A DNA stretch of 64,000 bases from Rhizobium sp. Root482 (GCF_001426565.1 NZ_LMFA01000022.1:417254-481253); one strand, 5' to 3'. Positions 35,457 to 44,173 are shown, numbered from the stretch's first letter. The notes: generated by a model not told the origin, from the sequence alone. Made by a program: numbers and translations.

Positions 35457-36581
35457 ATGAAACGAAACAAGCACCTGGCAATGGCCATGATGGCCGCTGG
35501 TCTCGCCACCGGGATTTCGGCAGGACCGGCCACCGCGCAAGACGCCTTCGATCTCGACGCATTGGTGACCGCCGCCAAGCAGGAAAAGCCGATCAATATC
35601 TATGATAGCACCGGCAAGATCGTCGAGATGGCCGAGAATTTCAGCGCCAAATACGGGCTGAAGGCGACGGGCATGAAGGTCTCCGCCAACAGCCAGCTGG
35701 AAATGATCATCCGCGAAAGCCAGGCCAGCAATGTGCAGGGCGACGTGGTGCTGATCACCGACGCCCCGGCGGCCCTTGCCCAGCTTCTGCCGGAAAAATT
35801 CGTCGAGAACTATCTGCCGGGCGACATGACGTCGAAAATCCCGGCACAGTTCCAGAAACCGCTGGCGATCTCCACCAATGCCAATGTCTGGGCCTACAAT
35901 ACCGAGGCTTACGACAAGTGCCCGATTGCCAATATCTGGGAACTGACCGAACCGAAATGGAAGGGCAAGATCGCGATGGTCGATCCCCTGACCAAGGGCA
36001 ATTACACCGACTGGTTCAACCAGTTGGAGGCTCACGGCAACGACAAGGTTGCCGCCGCCTACAAGGCGCATTTCGGCAAGGAGCTCGAAACGGAGGAGAA
36101 AAGTGCGGCGGCGGCCTGGATCAAGGCGCTGGCCCAGAATGCACCGCTGGCAACGGATGGCGACGACCCGGTCGCCGAAGCCGTCGGCGCTCCCGGGCAG
36201 AAGGAGCCCTTTCTCGGCCTCCTCAGCTCCGCCAAGTTCCGCGACAATGCGGACAAGGGCTACAAGCTTGGAATCTGCACCGATCTCGATCCCTGGGTCG
36301 GCTGGAGCTATATCAAGCTGGGCCTGATCGCCTCCAAGACCCAGAGCCCGAACACCGCCAGGCTCTTCATCCATTATGTTCTGACGGAAGAAGGCATCGC
36401 TCCGCAGATGAAGGACGGCAAGCTGCCGACCAATACCGACATCAAGATGCCGGAGGACGAGCCGTCGGGCCTGCTGAAGGTGGCAGACAAGCTGTTCGAC
36501 TACGATTCCTCGACCGGTCTGAACGATTTCGACCGCCGCGAAGAGTGGCAGGACTTCTGGCGCGTGAACTACACGAAATGA
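35457..36581 (+). CDS. ABC substrate-binding protein, third tandem paralog
   Basis: A 374-residue paralog closer to the first copy than to the second (both share YDSTGKIVEMAENF and EKPI). The signal peptide ends at TAQDAF. The cysteine pair is DKCPIAN and GICTDL. A strong GGAGGGG precedes the ATG. It is preceded and followed by stable hairpins, so its mRNA segment may be separately stabilised. It is the last transporter gene before the second pair of phosphatase genes. Confidence 0.9.
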   Translation: MKRNKHLAMAMMAAGLATGISAGPATAQDAFDLDALVTAAKQEKPINIYDSTGKIVEMAENFSAKYGLKATGMKVSANSQLEMIIRESQASNVQGDVVLITDAPAALAQLLPEKFVENYLPGDMTSKIPAQFQKPLAISTNANVWAYNTEAYDKCPIANIWELTEPKWKGKIAMVDPLTKGNYTDWFNQLEAHGNDKVAAAYKAHFGKELETEEKSAAAAWIKALAQNAPLATDGDDPVAEAVGAPGQKEPFLGLLSSAKFRDNADKGYKLGICTDLDPWVGWSYIKLGLIASKTQSPNTARLFIHYVLTEEGIAPQMKDGKLPTNTDIKMPEDEPSGLLKVADKLFDYDSSTGLNDFDRREEWQDFWRVNYTK

Positions 36582-36588
36582 TGCCGCA

Positions 36589-36614
36589 GCCGGCGCAGTT
36601 TCCACCGCGCCGGC
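36589..36614 (+). terminator. Hairpin after the third binding-protein gene
   Basis: GCCGGCGC (36589-36596) and GCGCCGGC (36607-36614) are perfect 8-bp arms with a 10-base loop. No T-run follows, so full termination is doubtful; it may protect the upstream mRNA from decay and lower read-through into the phosphatase genes. Confidence 0.45.
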
Positions 36615-36641
36615 CATTCCATCCCAAACGACAGACTGGAC

Positions 36642-37532
36642 ATGCCGATGCAAAGCGCCTCCTCGCCCGAACAGAAACCCTTGAGCCGGGATGCACTTTC
36701 CCGCTCGACGCAACTGATGGAAATCGCGAAATCGGCAGCGCTTGCCGTGCGCGATCCGCTGCTTGAGGCGTTTCGCTCGGACATGGCGGTGGACTACAAA
36801 GTCGACCTCCACGACATCGTCACCATCCATGACAAGCGCGCGGAAGCGACCATCCGAAGTTTTATTCTCGAACATGAGCCAGACTCGGCGATCATGGGCG
36901 AGGAGGGCGGCCAGGTCGGAAGCGGCAATATCCAGTGGTATGTCGATCCGATCGACGGCACCGCGAATTTTGCCCGGGGCCTGGCCTTCTGGTGCGTTTC
37001 AATCGGCGCTGTCATCGAAGGCGAAGTCGTTGCCGGTGCGATCTACGATCCCGTCGCGGACCTGATGTTCGCCGCCGATCTCAACGCTTCCTATCTGAAC
37101 GGCACGCCGTTGCACTCTCGCTCGGCCCGGGAAGAGGACCGTGCCACGCTGATCACCGGCTATCCGGTGTCCCGTGATTTCAGGCTCGATGGACGGGACG
37201 TCGCGCTCGCCAATCTGGGCGAGCTGGTCGAAACCTTCTCGACGCTGCGTCGCCCGGGAAGTGCCGCTCTCAGCCTCGCCCATGTCGCCGCCGGCTGGAC
37301 GGACGCTGCCGCCGGTTTCGGCGTCAATGCCTGGGATGTCGCCGCCGCCACGCTGATCCTCAAGAAAGCCGGCGGGCGATACGAGCCCCTGACCCTTGGA
37401 AAGGTGGCCTTGGGATCTGCCGACTTTCTCTGCCCCGGCTATATCGCAACAGGCGAGGGGGCAAGCTATCCGACACTGACGCGGGTGGCGCATTCCATTT
37501 CCGAAAGCCGCATTGCTAAGTTCGCGGCGTAA
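36642..37532 (+). CDS. Inositol-monophosphatase family phosphatase (copy 2)
   Basis: A 296-residue Mg-dependent phosphatase, paralog of the protein encoded at 23736-24575. Metal-site motifs are GEEGGQ, DPIDGTANF and NAWDVAAA. It has no signal peptide and acts in the cytoplasm. The ATG has only a weak ribosome site, and another ATG lies two codons later. Its position after the importer genes and before the second dual-specificity phosphatase repeats the order seen at 23.7-25.2 kb. Confidence 0.9.
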   Translation: MPMQSASSPEQKPLSRDALSRSTQLMEIAKSAALAVRDPLLEAFRSDMAVDYKVDLHDIVTIHDKRAEATIRSFILEHEPDSAIMGEEGGQVGSGNIQWYVDPIDGTANFARGLAFWCVSIGAVIEGEVVAGAIYDPVADLMFAADLNASYLNGTPLHSRSAREEDRATLITGYPVSRDFRLDGRDVALANLGELVETFSTLRRPGSAALSLAHVAAGWTDAAAGFGVNAWDVAAATLILKKAGGRYEPLTLGKVALGSADFLCPGYIATGEGASYPTLTRVAHSISESRIAKFAA

Positions 37533-37630
37533 AGGAATAGCTGCGCATGAGCAGTTGGCGCGCGAAAAGACTGAATTGAAAACATGGAATGGCATCCGAC
37601 CAATGGGAACGGCGCCTGCGGAGAAACGAT

Positions 37631-38257
37631 ATGCAGAATGTGGAGCAGGAACTCACGCCTCGGCCGGAAGCGCAAGGATTGCCAAAACTCAGCCTCATCT
37701 ACGAACAGCATCCCCTCTACGGCGTCGATCTGTTCATTTCGGGCAAGGAAGGCGCAAGCGATCTCGACCTTCTACGCCGCAACGGCATCACCACTGTCGT
37801 CAATTGTGCCGTCAATCTCGACTTTAACTTCGTCGAGCAGCCACAGCTCGTCTCAGACCATGAAGGCCGTGTCTATGGGCCGGGCGAGATACGCTATTTC
37901 AAGATCGGCCTGATCGACGGCGAGGGTAATCCCGAGACCCAAATGGTCGCGGCCCATTATATCCTGCGCGCCGCACTCGAGCAGGTTCTTCCGGAAAAGC
38001 CCTCTTATCCGAGACGTGAACGCGGCAGCGTTCTCATCAATTGCCGCGGCGGCCGTTCACGCTCCGTCGCCGTTGTCGCGCTCTTTCTTCACCTGACATT
38101 GCCACAGGAATTCCCGTTGCTCGATGATGCCATCGGCTTCGTCCGCCGGCGACGGGAGCTGCCGGAAAACGAATGGTACAAAGCTCCGAAGCCCGTACTC
38201 GCCAACGCCGCGCGCCGGGCGGCCGGCTGGATCAGAACCATCGACGCCGCACAATGA
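37631..38257 (+). CDS. Dual-specificity/tyrosine-phosphatase-like protein (copy 2)
   Basis: A 208-residue paralog of the protein encoded at 24610-25209. The P-loop is NCRGGRSRS, again CX5R with Asn before the Cys. Long matches include GITTVVNCAVNLD and GLIDGEGNPET. The ATG at 37631 has GGAGA seven bases upstream. It is the final gene of the phosphate-ester locus on this strand; the next genes are convergent. Confidence 0.87.
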   Translation: MQNVEQELTPRPEAQGLPKLSLIYEQHPLYGVDLFISGKEGASDLDLLRRNGITTVVNCAVNLDFNFVEQPQLVSDHEGRVYGPGEIRYFKIGLIDGEGNPETQMVAAHYILRAALEQVLPEKPSYPRRERGSVLINCRGGRSRSVAVVALFLHLTLPQEFPLLDDAIGFVRRRRELPENEWYKAPKPVLANAARRAAGWIRTIDAAQ

Positions 38258-38359
38258 TACTCAAGGCGCTTGCCGGGTGAGGCCGGAGATATTCGCCGCG
38301 ATCCAATTGGCGATCGGCGGTTCATATCCGTTCAACGCGGTCAATCCGCGTAGCAAGCT

Positions 38360-38986
38360 TCACAGGCTCCCATTTGATCGCAATCCCCAGCCGAGCAGGA
38401 GTATCCCTGTGGCTGCCGTCCAACTACCGACCACGCGCACGGCGATGCGACTCCAGCCCCGGGTGGCATTCATGACCGCGGCGGTGACAAGCGCGATCGT
38501 TATAAACACCACGCTCACCGTCCCCACGACACCGACCATCCCGTCGCGAATTGCTGAAGCCGCCGACCCGAATATGTAGCCCTCGAGCATTCCAAGCAGG
38601 ATCGCCAGTACCGCTGTAAGCCATGTTGGAGATCGAAGGTTCGCAGCCGCAAGTCCGCCGAGAAGTATCAAGGGCACGCTTTCGTAGATCGGGCTGATAT
38701 CAAGCGGACCTGTAAGCACCCCCGCGAAACCGAATAAAATCCATCCGATAGGCAGCATCACAACGGCTGCACGTGCATGCGAAAGACCCTGAAGCCCGGC
38801 GAAGATGCCGAGCGCCGCGACAGGAAGAATGGCTTCAGGCGACATCAGGAAGTGGGCCGCCCCATCGTAAAACGGGCCAAGACCTGTCGTCATCAGATGC
38901 GCATTGGCGTCGGCAGGGGCAACGGCGACGCCCATCGCCACGATAGCAGGAAGCAACAATATCCGGCAGATTGCTCCCGCTGTCAT
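38360..38986 (-). CDS. HupE/UreJ-like membrane protein, third in its operon
   Basis: A 208-residue membrane protein with a signal-like start and about six further membrane segments. It resembles the HupE/UreJ family loosely: HLMTTGLGPFYDGAAHF contains a His/Asp pattern near the first loop. Its ATG overlaps the stop of the upstream gene (ATGA), so it is coupled to it. HupE relatives are seen as nickel/cobalt permeases, but that role is not shown for this subgroup. Confidence 0.78.
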   Translation of the reverse strand: MTAGAICRILLLPAIVAMGVAVAPADANAHLMTTGLGPFYDGAAHFLMSPEAILPVAALGIFAGLQGLSHARAAVVMLPIGWILFGFAGVLTGPLDISPIYESVPLILLGGLAAANLRSPTWLTAVLAILLGMLEGYIFGSAASAIRDGMVGVVGTVSVVFITIALVTAAVMNATRGWSRIAVRVVGSWTAATGILLLGWGLRSNGSL

Positions 38987-39582
38987 GCGATCGCATTCCA
39001 CAGGAAGACAGCGCCGACCACTCCGACAGCTCCACCCGCCGCGCGGACGGCCACCTTGCCCCAGCGCCACTGATAGAGCAGTCCGATCACAATCCCGATC
39101 CCATGCAGCAGTCCCGTGCCAGCCACAAAGCCCATGCTGAAGAACAGGGCATTCTCGCCCACAGGCAGTTCGGCACCATGCGCGTAGCCGTGGAAGATTG
39201 CGAAGATGCCGACGAGGATCGCCGCAGCAAACAGGGGCGGGCGCGCCTCGGTCAACACTGCCGCGCCGAGCAGAACGCCGGAAAGAGCGATACCGATCTC
39301 GAAGCCGGGCATGGGCGCGCCGACGAGTCCCAGAAGGCCGCCGAACGCCATGACGACCGGGAACGTGATCGGCAGCAACCAGATCGCGGGCCTGCCGAGT
39401 TGCGCGCCCCACAGACCGACGGCCATCATCGCGGCGACATGGTCCGGTCCCATGATCGGGTGAAGAAACCCGGCGAAGAAGCCTGAAGCCCCGCTCGCGC
39501 CGGCATGTGCTTCGGCGACGCCGGCGGTCAACAGCAGTGCAACGAAGGCCAGGCCGATATTCCGCACTATCGAAGCTCTCAT
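38983..39582 (-). CDS. HupE/UreJ family membrane protein
   Basis: A 199-residue membrane protein with a signal peptide (residues 1-25, ending EAHAG) and about six membrane segments. The motif HPIMGPDH at 41-48 is the family's metal-coordinating signature. A second His-rich segment, FHGYAHGAEL, lies mid-protein. It overlaps genes on both sides by four bases. Transport of Ni or Co is the family's assigned role. Confidence 0.88.
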   Translation of the reverse strand: MRASIVRNIGLAFVALLLTAGVAEAHAGASGASGFFAGFLHPIMGPDHVAAMMAVGLWGAQLGRPAIWLLPITFPVVMAFGGLLGLVGAPMPGFEIGIALSGVLLGAAVLTEARPPLFAAAILVGIFAIFHGYAHGAELPVGENALFFSMGFVAGTGLLHGIGIVIGLLYQWRWGKVAVRAAGGAVGVVGAVFLWNAIA

Positions 39583-40613
39583 GCCAGTCCTCCAAACATC
39601 GCGACGATCCTGTCGATCGTCCAGTAGGCACCAAGCCCGCCCACCACATAGGCGGGCAGCAGTTCCATTCCACGCGGCAACCTGATCTCGATCGATTTCA
39701 GCGCCGCGATGAGCAGCAGGATCAGTGCGACGAATGCGAGCTGGCCCGCCTCGACGCCGAGATTGAAGAGGAGCAGCGCGAAGGGAATGTCACCCTGCGG
39801 CAGGCCGAGCGCCGTCAGGCCGCTTGCAAAACCGAATCCGTGCAGCAGCCCGAAGGCGAAGGAGACGATCCACGGATGGCGGATCGTGAAGCTGGTTTGA
39901 CTCCGCCATGCGCGGACAATCTCGGGCCCAAAGAACAGGATGGACAGCGCGATCGTCGCATTGAGCGGAAGCGCCGGAATCTCGACCTTGCCGAGCGTCG
40001 CGACTGCCAGCGTGATCGAATGGGCCACCGTGAAGGCGGTAATCGTCTTGAATAGCATCCAGCGCGACCGGACGATGAACAGCAGTCCCAGTACGAACAG
40101 CAGGTGGTCGATGCCCATGAGGATATGCTCGAAGCCGCTGACGAAATAGATGCGGGCAGCTTCAAGCGGGCTCCGCTCGGTGGCGAAATCGATCCAGGGC
40201 TGGGAAGGACGGATCATCGTCGTGGTGACCGTGCCGTCGAGCATATGCACCCGCACGAGAACATCGGTTATGGTCGCCTGAAGCCCGACGAAGTCCGCGC
40301 GCTTGCCCGCGATACCGCCGTCATCGGTATCGATGATACGCGATTCGACGAGGGAATCCGGGAGCGCGCGCTCGGCAGGCGGCGTCACGTCGCGGATGTC
40401 CTCGGAGAAGCGAAGCACAACGGGAAGGCGCATGCCGGACAGGACGGGCGTGCGCCAGACGACCTTGTAGCGTGCCGGCCCCGTCTGATCGATCTGCAGG
40501 AAGGCAGGCCGAATTTCGTGCGCGAAGGCCGTCACCGGAAAGGCGAACAGGCTCATCGCGGCAGCGAAAAGTAGACGCCAGAGCACAGCAGGGAGCAAGG
40601 ATCGGCCGATCAT
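39579..40613 (-). CDS. HupE/UreJ_2-type membrane protein with extracytoplasmic domain
   Basis: A 344-residue protein with a signal peptide ending at AFAHEI, a periplasmic beta-rich domain (about 32-150), and a membrane part with GFEHILMGIDHLLF, the HupE_2 signature, plus FAFGLLHGFGFA. Overlaps of four bases tie it to the genes before and after. The set of three HupE-like proteins in one operon with a foldase and a DUF3604 protein suggests one envelope metal-handling system; the substrate is unknown. Confidence 0.87.
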   Translation of the reverse strand: MIGRSLLPAVLWRLLFAAAMSLFAFPVTAFAHEIRPAFLQIDQTGPARYKVVWRTPVLSGMRLPVVLRFSEDIRDVTPPAERALPDSLVESRIIDTDDGGIAGKRADFVGLQATITDVLVRVHMLDGTVTTTMIRPSQPWIDFATERSPLEAARIYFVSGFEHILMGIDHLLFVLGLLFIVRSRWMLFKTITAFTVAHSITLAVATLGKVEIPALPLNATIALSILFFGPEIVRAWRSQTSFTIRHPWIVSFAFGLLHGFGFASGLTALGLPQGDIPFALLLFNLGVEAGQLAFVALILLLIAALKSIEIRLPRGMELLPAYVVGGLGAYWTIDRIVAMFGGLA

Positions 40614-41581
40614 TGCGCCGACACCTCGAACTCGGTGCTGGTTCCGGGCGGTATCTGGAGGCCTTGAAGGTCGCTCGCCTCGATGACCGGCACAGTGATC
40701 GAATATTGCGCGCGCATATCCGCCAGCGCCGATGCTTTGATTTGCCTGTACTGTTCATCGATCCAACGCGCCTTGACGTTCGGCTCGACCTCCGAAAATG
40801 TCGGGACACGACCAGGATCGATGGCGTCGATCCAGACCAGATGCCATCCGTATCCGGACTGGATCGGCCCATGCCACGTGCCCGGCGTGAGCTGGAACAG
40901 AGCCCTGGAAAAATCCGGGCCGAACTCCTTCGCCGTCTGCTCCGGGGTAGCGTCACCGTAATGGGCCTTGAACATGAAGGGATCGCCGACCGCGCCGACG
41001 ATGTCGTCCGGCGACTTCCCACCGACGATGGCGAGGGCGGCCAAGGCAGCGTCCCGTGTCACCCTCCCATGCCTGTCCGACGAGAAGTATAGATGTCTGA
41101 AGCTGGCATGCCCCGGCAGAGCGAAGCTCGCGGCATTCCGGCTGAACCAGGTTTCAAGTTGTTCGGATGTCGGCTCCTGCAACGCTGCCACGTCGGCGGC
41201 AAGGAAGTCCATCTTCTGCGCCAGCCTGCGCTTGACCACCTCGTCGTCACGGTCGAGCCCGAGATTGACGGCCTCCCGAAACAGGATTTCCTGCGACACT
41301 TTCTGATCAACCAATCCCTGGACCTGCTCGATCGTCGGCGCCGAACGTCCCTGGGCGAGCCAGCTGATGGCGAGCTGCCGCACGTCGTCCTTCGTCAGTA
41401 CGATTCTCTTGGTGTCCGCACCGCCCTCCGGGGTCGGATTGAGATAGTGGAAGCCGCCGAACAGGGCGGCTCCGACGAAAAGGAAGTGAAGTAGCGGCTC
41501 CCGCAGCAGACGCCACCTGTCGCCGCTCTTTTCGCGCTCGGCAGCAGGGGAATCTTCGGGAGCGATCGACAACACTCTCAT
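40610..41581 (-). CDS. Membrane-anchored parvulin-type peptidyl-prolyl isomerase
   Basis: A 323-residue protein with one membrane segment near residues 30-50 (LLHFLFVGAALFGGFHYL), then a SurA/PrsA-like chaperone region and a parvulin rotamase-like domain (GYGWHLVWIDAI). It should face the periplasm and help fold exported proteins. The ATG at 41581 was chosen since an earlier in-frame start would overlap the DUF3604 gene. It links the DUF3604 and HupE genes in one transcript. Confidence 0.85.
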   Translation of the reverse strand: MRVLSIAPEDSPAAEREKSGDRWRLLREPLLHFLFVGAALFGGFHYLNPTPEGGADTKRIVLTKDDVRQLAISWLAQGRSAPTIEQVQGLVDQKVSQEILFREAVNLGLDRDDEVVKRRLAQKMDFLAADVAALQEPTSEQLETWFSRNAASFALPGHASFRHLYFSSDRHGRVTRDAALAALAIVGGKSPDDIVGAVGDPFMFKAHYGDATPEQTAKEFGPDFSRALFQLTPGTWHGPIQSGYGWHLVWIDAIDPGRVPTFSEVEPNVKARWIDEQYRQIKASALADMRAQYSITVPVIEASDLQGLQIPPGTSTEFEVSAQ

Positions 41582-41597
41582 GGACGACACCCCGACA

Positions 41598-43802
41598 CTA
41601 CTGCGCGACCGACACAACTTCGTAGTTCGCAAACCCGAATTCGTTGCTACGGGCGGCGATGTATTTGTCGCCCGACGTGTAGACGGTCAGTTCGAACGCC
41701 GTGCCGTCGATGGTCGTGACGATATGGCCGTCCTTGATTTCGTAGGCCGCTGATCCCGATGGGCTCGGATGCATGGCCTGCAACAGCTCATCCGCGCGCG
41801 GCGCGGCGTCGTTGACCTTCGTCACGACACGCTGTCCGCTTTCACCGAAGAGCACATCGAAGGTCTCGTTGGTGACTGTGTTGCGCACTTTGAAAATCTT
41901 GCCGACCGCGAGCTGTTTGAGCTGGTCATCGGTCAATGCCGTCGATCCGGACTTGGTGAGGTCGTCGACGGTCAGGCCACGCTCTGCCTTGGCGATCGCC
42001 GCGGGGGACGGCGTGTACCAGATCGGCGTCGTCCAGGCACGTTCCTGCACGGTCGCAGGAGCATTGCTCGGCGGCAGCACGCCCAGCTTGGCGGCATCAT
42101 AGGTGCTCCAGCGCGGAGTCGGAATCTGCAGGACGCGGGAATAGTAGAAGGCGTGCAGACCTGGATCGAATTCCGGATCGGTCCAGACCGCCTTCAGCTC
42201 GACCGAGCCGATGTCGTTGGTGTAGGTCGCCTTGTCGATGTCCACGGTGCTCCCGACCGGAGGAAGCCTGCCCGTAACAGGGTCGGGCTGGCGAGCACCT
42301 GACCACGCCACGTCGTAGATCTTCTCGAACACCTGACCCTGTTTGGTCCAGCCCTTGACGATCTGGATACGGTCGAGGTTGCCGTCCGCGGGGTCCTTCA
42401 CGGCATTGACGACGAACGACGGAACCTTGTCGTCGGCGGGTGCGAGATCGCCGCCCATGGGCACGCCGCTGGCATATGCGGTTTTCGCCCAGTCCTCGTT
42501 CGATAGCAGCCCCTTGTCAAAGTCCCAGCCGCCGAACATCCGGGCCTGGATGCGGACACCGCTCGTCCCATAGACTTCCTTGCGCTGCATGGCGGAGAAG
42601 ATCGACTCGCGGGTGTTCTCCTCGGCCCAGACGGCGGTCAGGCCGGATGTTCCGGTCTTGAGGATGTCCATTCCGGCCTCGACCTTACCGGCGAGCCGCG
42701 CCTTCGCAGTCGCATCGACAAGCCCGTGTGCGCCGAAGAAATTCGACTGCGAATATGCGGTGACGGTGTTGTGCGAGTCGCCCCCGCCGACGACCCCGAA
42801 CTTGTAGGGATTGTATCCCCGTGTCGCCTGCATCGCCAATCCGTTTTCATAAGCTTCGCGGGCATAGCTTCCGTGCAGCTTTGACGAGCTGTTATCGATG
42901 CCGATGAGATAGTTCATAATCTCGTAGTTCGCGAACTCGTCGTTCGGCGAGAGGTCTGGATGTGTTTCCGAGACACCCTTGATCTGCTTGATTTCATTTA
43001 GCGGTTCGTTGGTCATGCGCTGCTGCGCCCAGGCAAGGTCGAGCGGATTGCCCTTGCTGTCCACGTCGATCGGAAACATGATGCCATTCGAAAGGTTGGC
43101 GTTGTGAGAGATCGCGAGAACCTCGTTTCCGGCCTTGCGCTGTCCGTCCATCCATGTCCACAGATCTTCCGGGTGGTCGGAGTCCATCGCGGTGAACGGG
43201 CTGGGGGGAAGCTTGGAGCAGTCCTTGAAGAACACGTTGCGATGCATGTTCTGGCTGTTCGGCATCGACGTCCATTCGTAGGAGCAGAAGGTCGTGAACT
43301 GGCCGGGCTTGTAGTATTTGTCCGCGATTGCGGTGTTCTCCTGCCAGACAGTCCCACTCAGCTTGGGATCGCTCAGTTCGGCAATGGTCTTGTGGCTGGC
43401 AATGCTTCCAGCAAGCCATTGGAAGATTTTAACGGCAGGGTTGTCCTTGGTGACCTTCAGCTTCTCGGCAATCGGGAGTTTGCTGAGGGAAGATGTAGGA
43501 TCGTTGGCCAGCCGGATGACGCCGACATATTCGGAATGATCGGTCACCCCTTGAAAATCCAGGGGAGTCTTGATCTGCACGTCATATCCGGCAGGGTGCT
43601 TGACGACGTTCCCCATCGAATACTGGTAAGCTTCCGCCGGGCCGGTCACCGTATTGCCGATGATGTACGCGTCCAACGACCAACTTGTGTGCTGATGGGT
43701 TTGCCCGAAATAGGCATGTCGCTCCTGGGCTGAGACCGACGTGACGGCAAGGGTAAGGACGGATGACGAAAGCAGCAGCATTCTTTTGTTTGTCATGCGC
43801 AT
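41598..43802 (-). CDS. Exported DUF3604 (PHP-like) protein
   Basis: A protein of about 734 residues with a signal peptide ending SVSAQE. His/Asp motifs typical of DUF3604 and resembling a PHP metal site are present: YFGQTHQHT, GVTDHSEY, ISHNANLSNG and GGGDSHNT. The family is found next to HupE and PPIase genes in other proteobacteria but has no firm function. The start was set at the ATG at 43802, nine bases after AAAGG; ATGs at 43811 and 43796 are alternatives. It heads a five-gene minus-strand operon. Confidence 0.88.
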   Translation of the reverse strand: MRMTNKRMLLLSSSVLTLAVTSVSAQERHAYFGQTHQHTSWSLDAYIIGNTVTGPAEAYQYSMGNVVKHPAGYDVQIKTPLDFQGVTDHSEYVGVIRLANDPTSSLSKLPIAEKLKVTKDNPAVKIFQWLAGSIASHKTIAELSDPKLSGTVWQENTAIADKYYKPGQFTTFCSYEWTSMPNSQNMHRNVFFKDCSKLPPSPFTAMDSDHPEDLWTWMDGQRKAGNEVLAISHNANLSNGIMFPIDVDSKGNPLDLAWAQQRMTNEPLNEIKQIKGVSETHPDLSPNDEFANYEIMNYLIGIDNSSSKLHGSYAREAYENGLAMQATRGYNPYKFGVVGGGDSHNTVTAYSQSNFFGAHGLVDATAKARLAGKVEAGMDILKTGTSGLTAVWAEENTRESIFSAMQRKEVYGTSGVRIQARMFGGWDFDKGLLSNEDWAKTAYASGVPMGGDLAPADDKVPSFVVNAVKDPADGNLDRIQIVKGWTKQGQVFEKIYDVAWSGARQPDPVTGRLPPVGSTVDIDKATYTNDIGSVELKAVWTDPEFDPGLHAFYYSRVLQIPTPRWSTYDAAKLGVLPPSNAPATVQERAWTTPIWYTPSPAAIAKAERGLTVDDLTKSGSTALTDDQLKQLAVGKIFKVRNTVTNETFDVLFGESGQRVVTKVNDAAPRADELLQAMHPSPSGSAAYEIKDGHIVTTIDGTAFELTVYTSGDKYIAARSNEFGFANYEVVSVAQ

Positions 43803-43885
43803 TTGAGGCATCCTTTGCTCATTGTCCGAAATTTTTGATCTGCAAGGGGGCTGTCAAAAGTTCACCGCGGGAAGAAAAATGCCTG

Positions 43886-44082
43886 TCAGGAACCGCCGCC
43901 AGGTATCGCAGCCCGGCCGTCGGGCTGATAGGCACAGACCACTCGCGCCTTCCAGTCATGGGTGGGTTCCCTACTCGGCGCGAAGGGCCAGGCCTGCAGC
44001 GCGAAGGAGACCTTGTGGCAGCGGGCAGCGCGGCCACCGCCGTCCTGGTAAACTTTAGCAGTCGGGTCGGCATCAACCTCAT
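43886..44082 (-). pseudogene. Possible decayed small exported-protein gene
   Basis: An ATG at 44082 opens a signal-like start (MRLMPTRLLKF, then a short hydrophobic stretch). A different frame of the same strand then gives an open, protein-like stretch with two cysteines (RCHKVSF and VVCAYQPDG) ending at 43886, but it has no start codon of its own. This would fit one frameshifted gene. A TACNGTANNNTACGG site lies about 90 bases upstream of the ATG, as for three real genes nearby. Evidence is weak; chance is possible. Confidence 0.2.
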
Positions 44083-44173
44083 GCTGTGCTCGTAGCTTGG
44101 CTCCTTGGACGCGGGATATCTGTTCCGCAGCCTGGAAACCGGTATGTCATCGGGGCATTCAAGGGAAGTATGT

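Noticed and set aside
30068-36581. Ferric iron importer as the main reading of the ABC genes
   Set aside because: The binding-protein class alone would allow it, but the phosphatase, phosphoesterase and phosphate-transporter genes around it make a phosphorylated ligand more likely. Iron is not excluded.
33150-36875. Open frame of 1241 codons on the minus strand opposite the three binding-protein genes
   Set aside because: It mirrors GC-rich coding sequence, repeats the same pattern three times as the plus-strand paralogs do, and has no recognisable domain or ribosome site.
38360-39673. Single 437-codon minus-strand gene covering the HupE region
   Set aside because: Only its C-terminal part is protein-like; the N-terminal half is out of frame with the clear HupE gene at 38983-39582. 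Two overlapping genes explain the region better.
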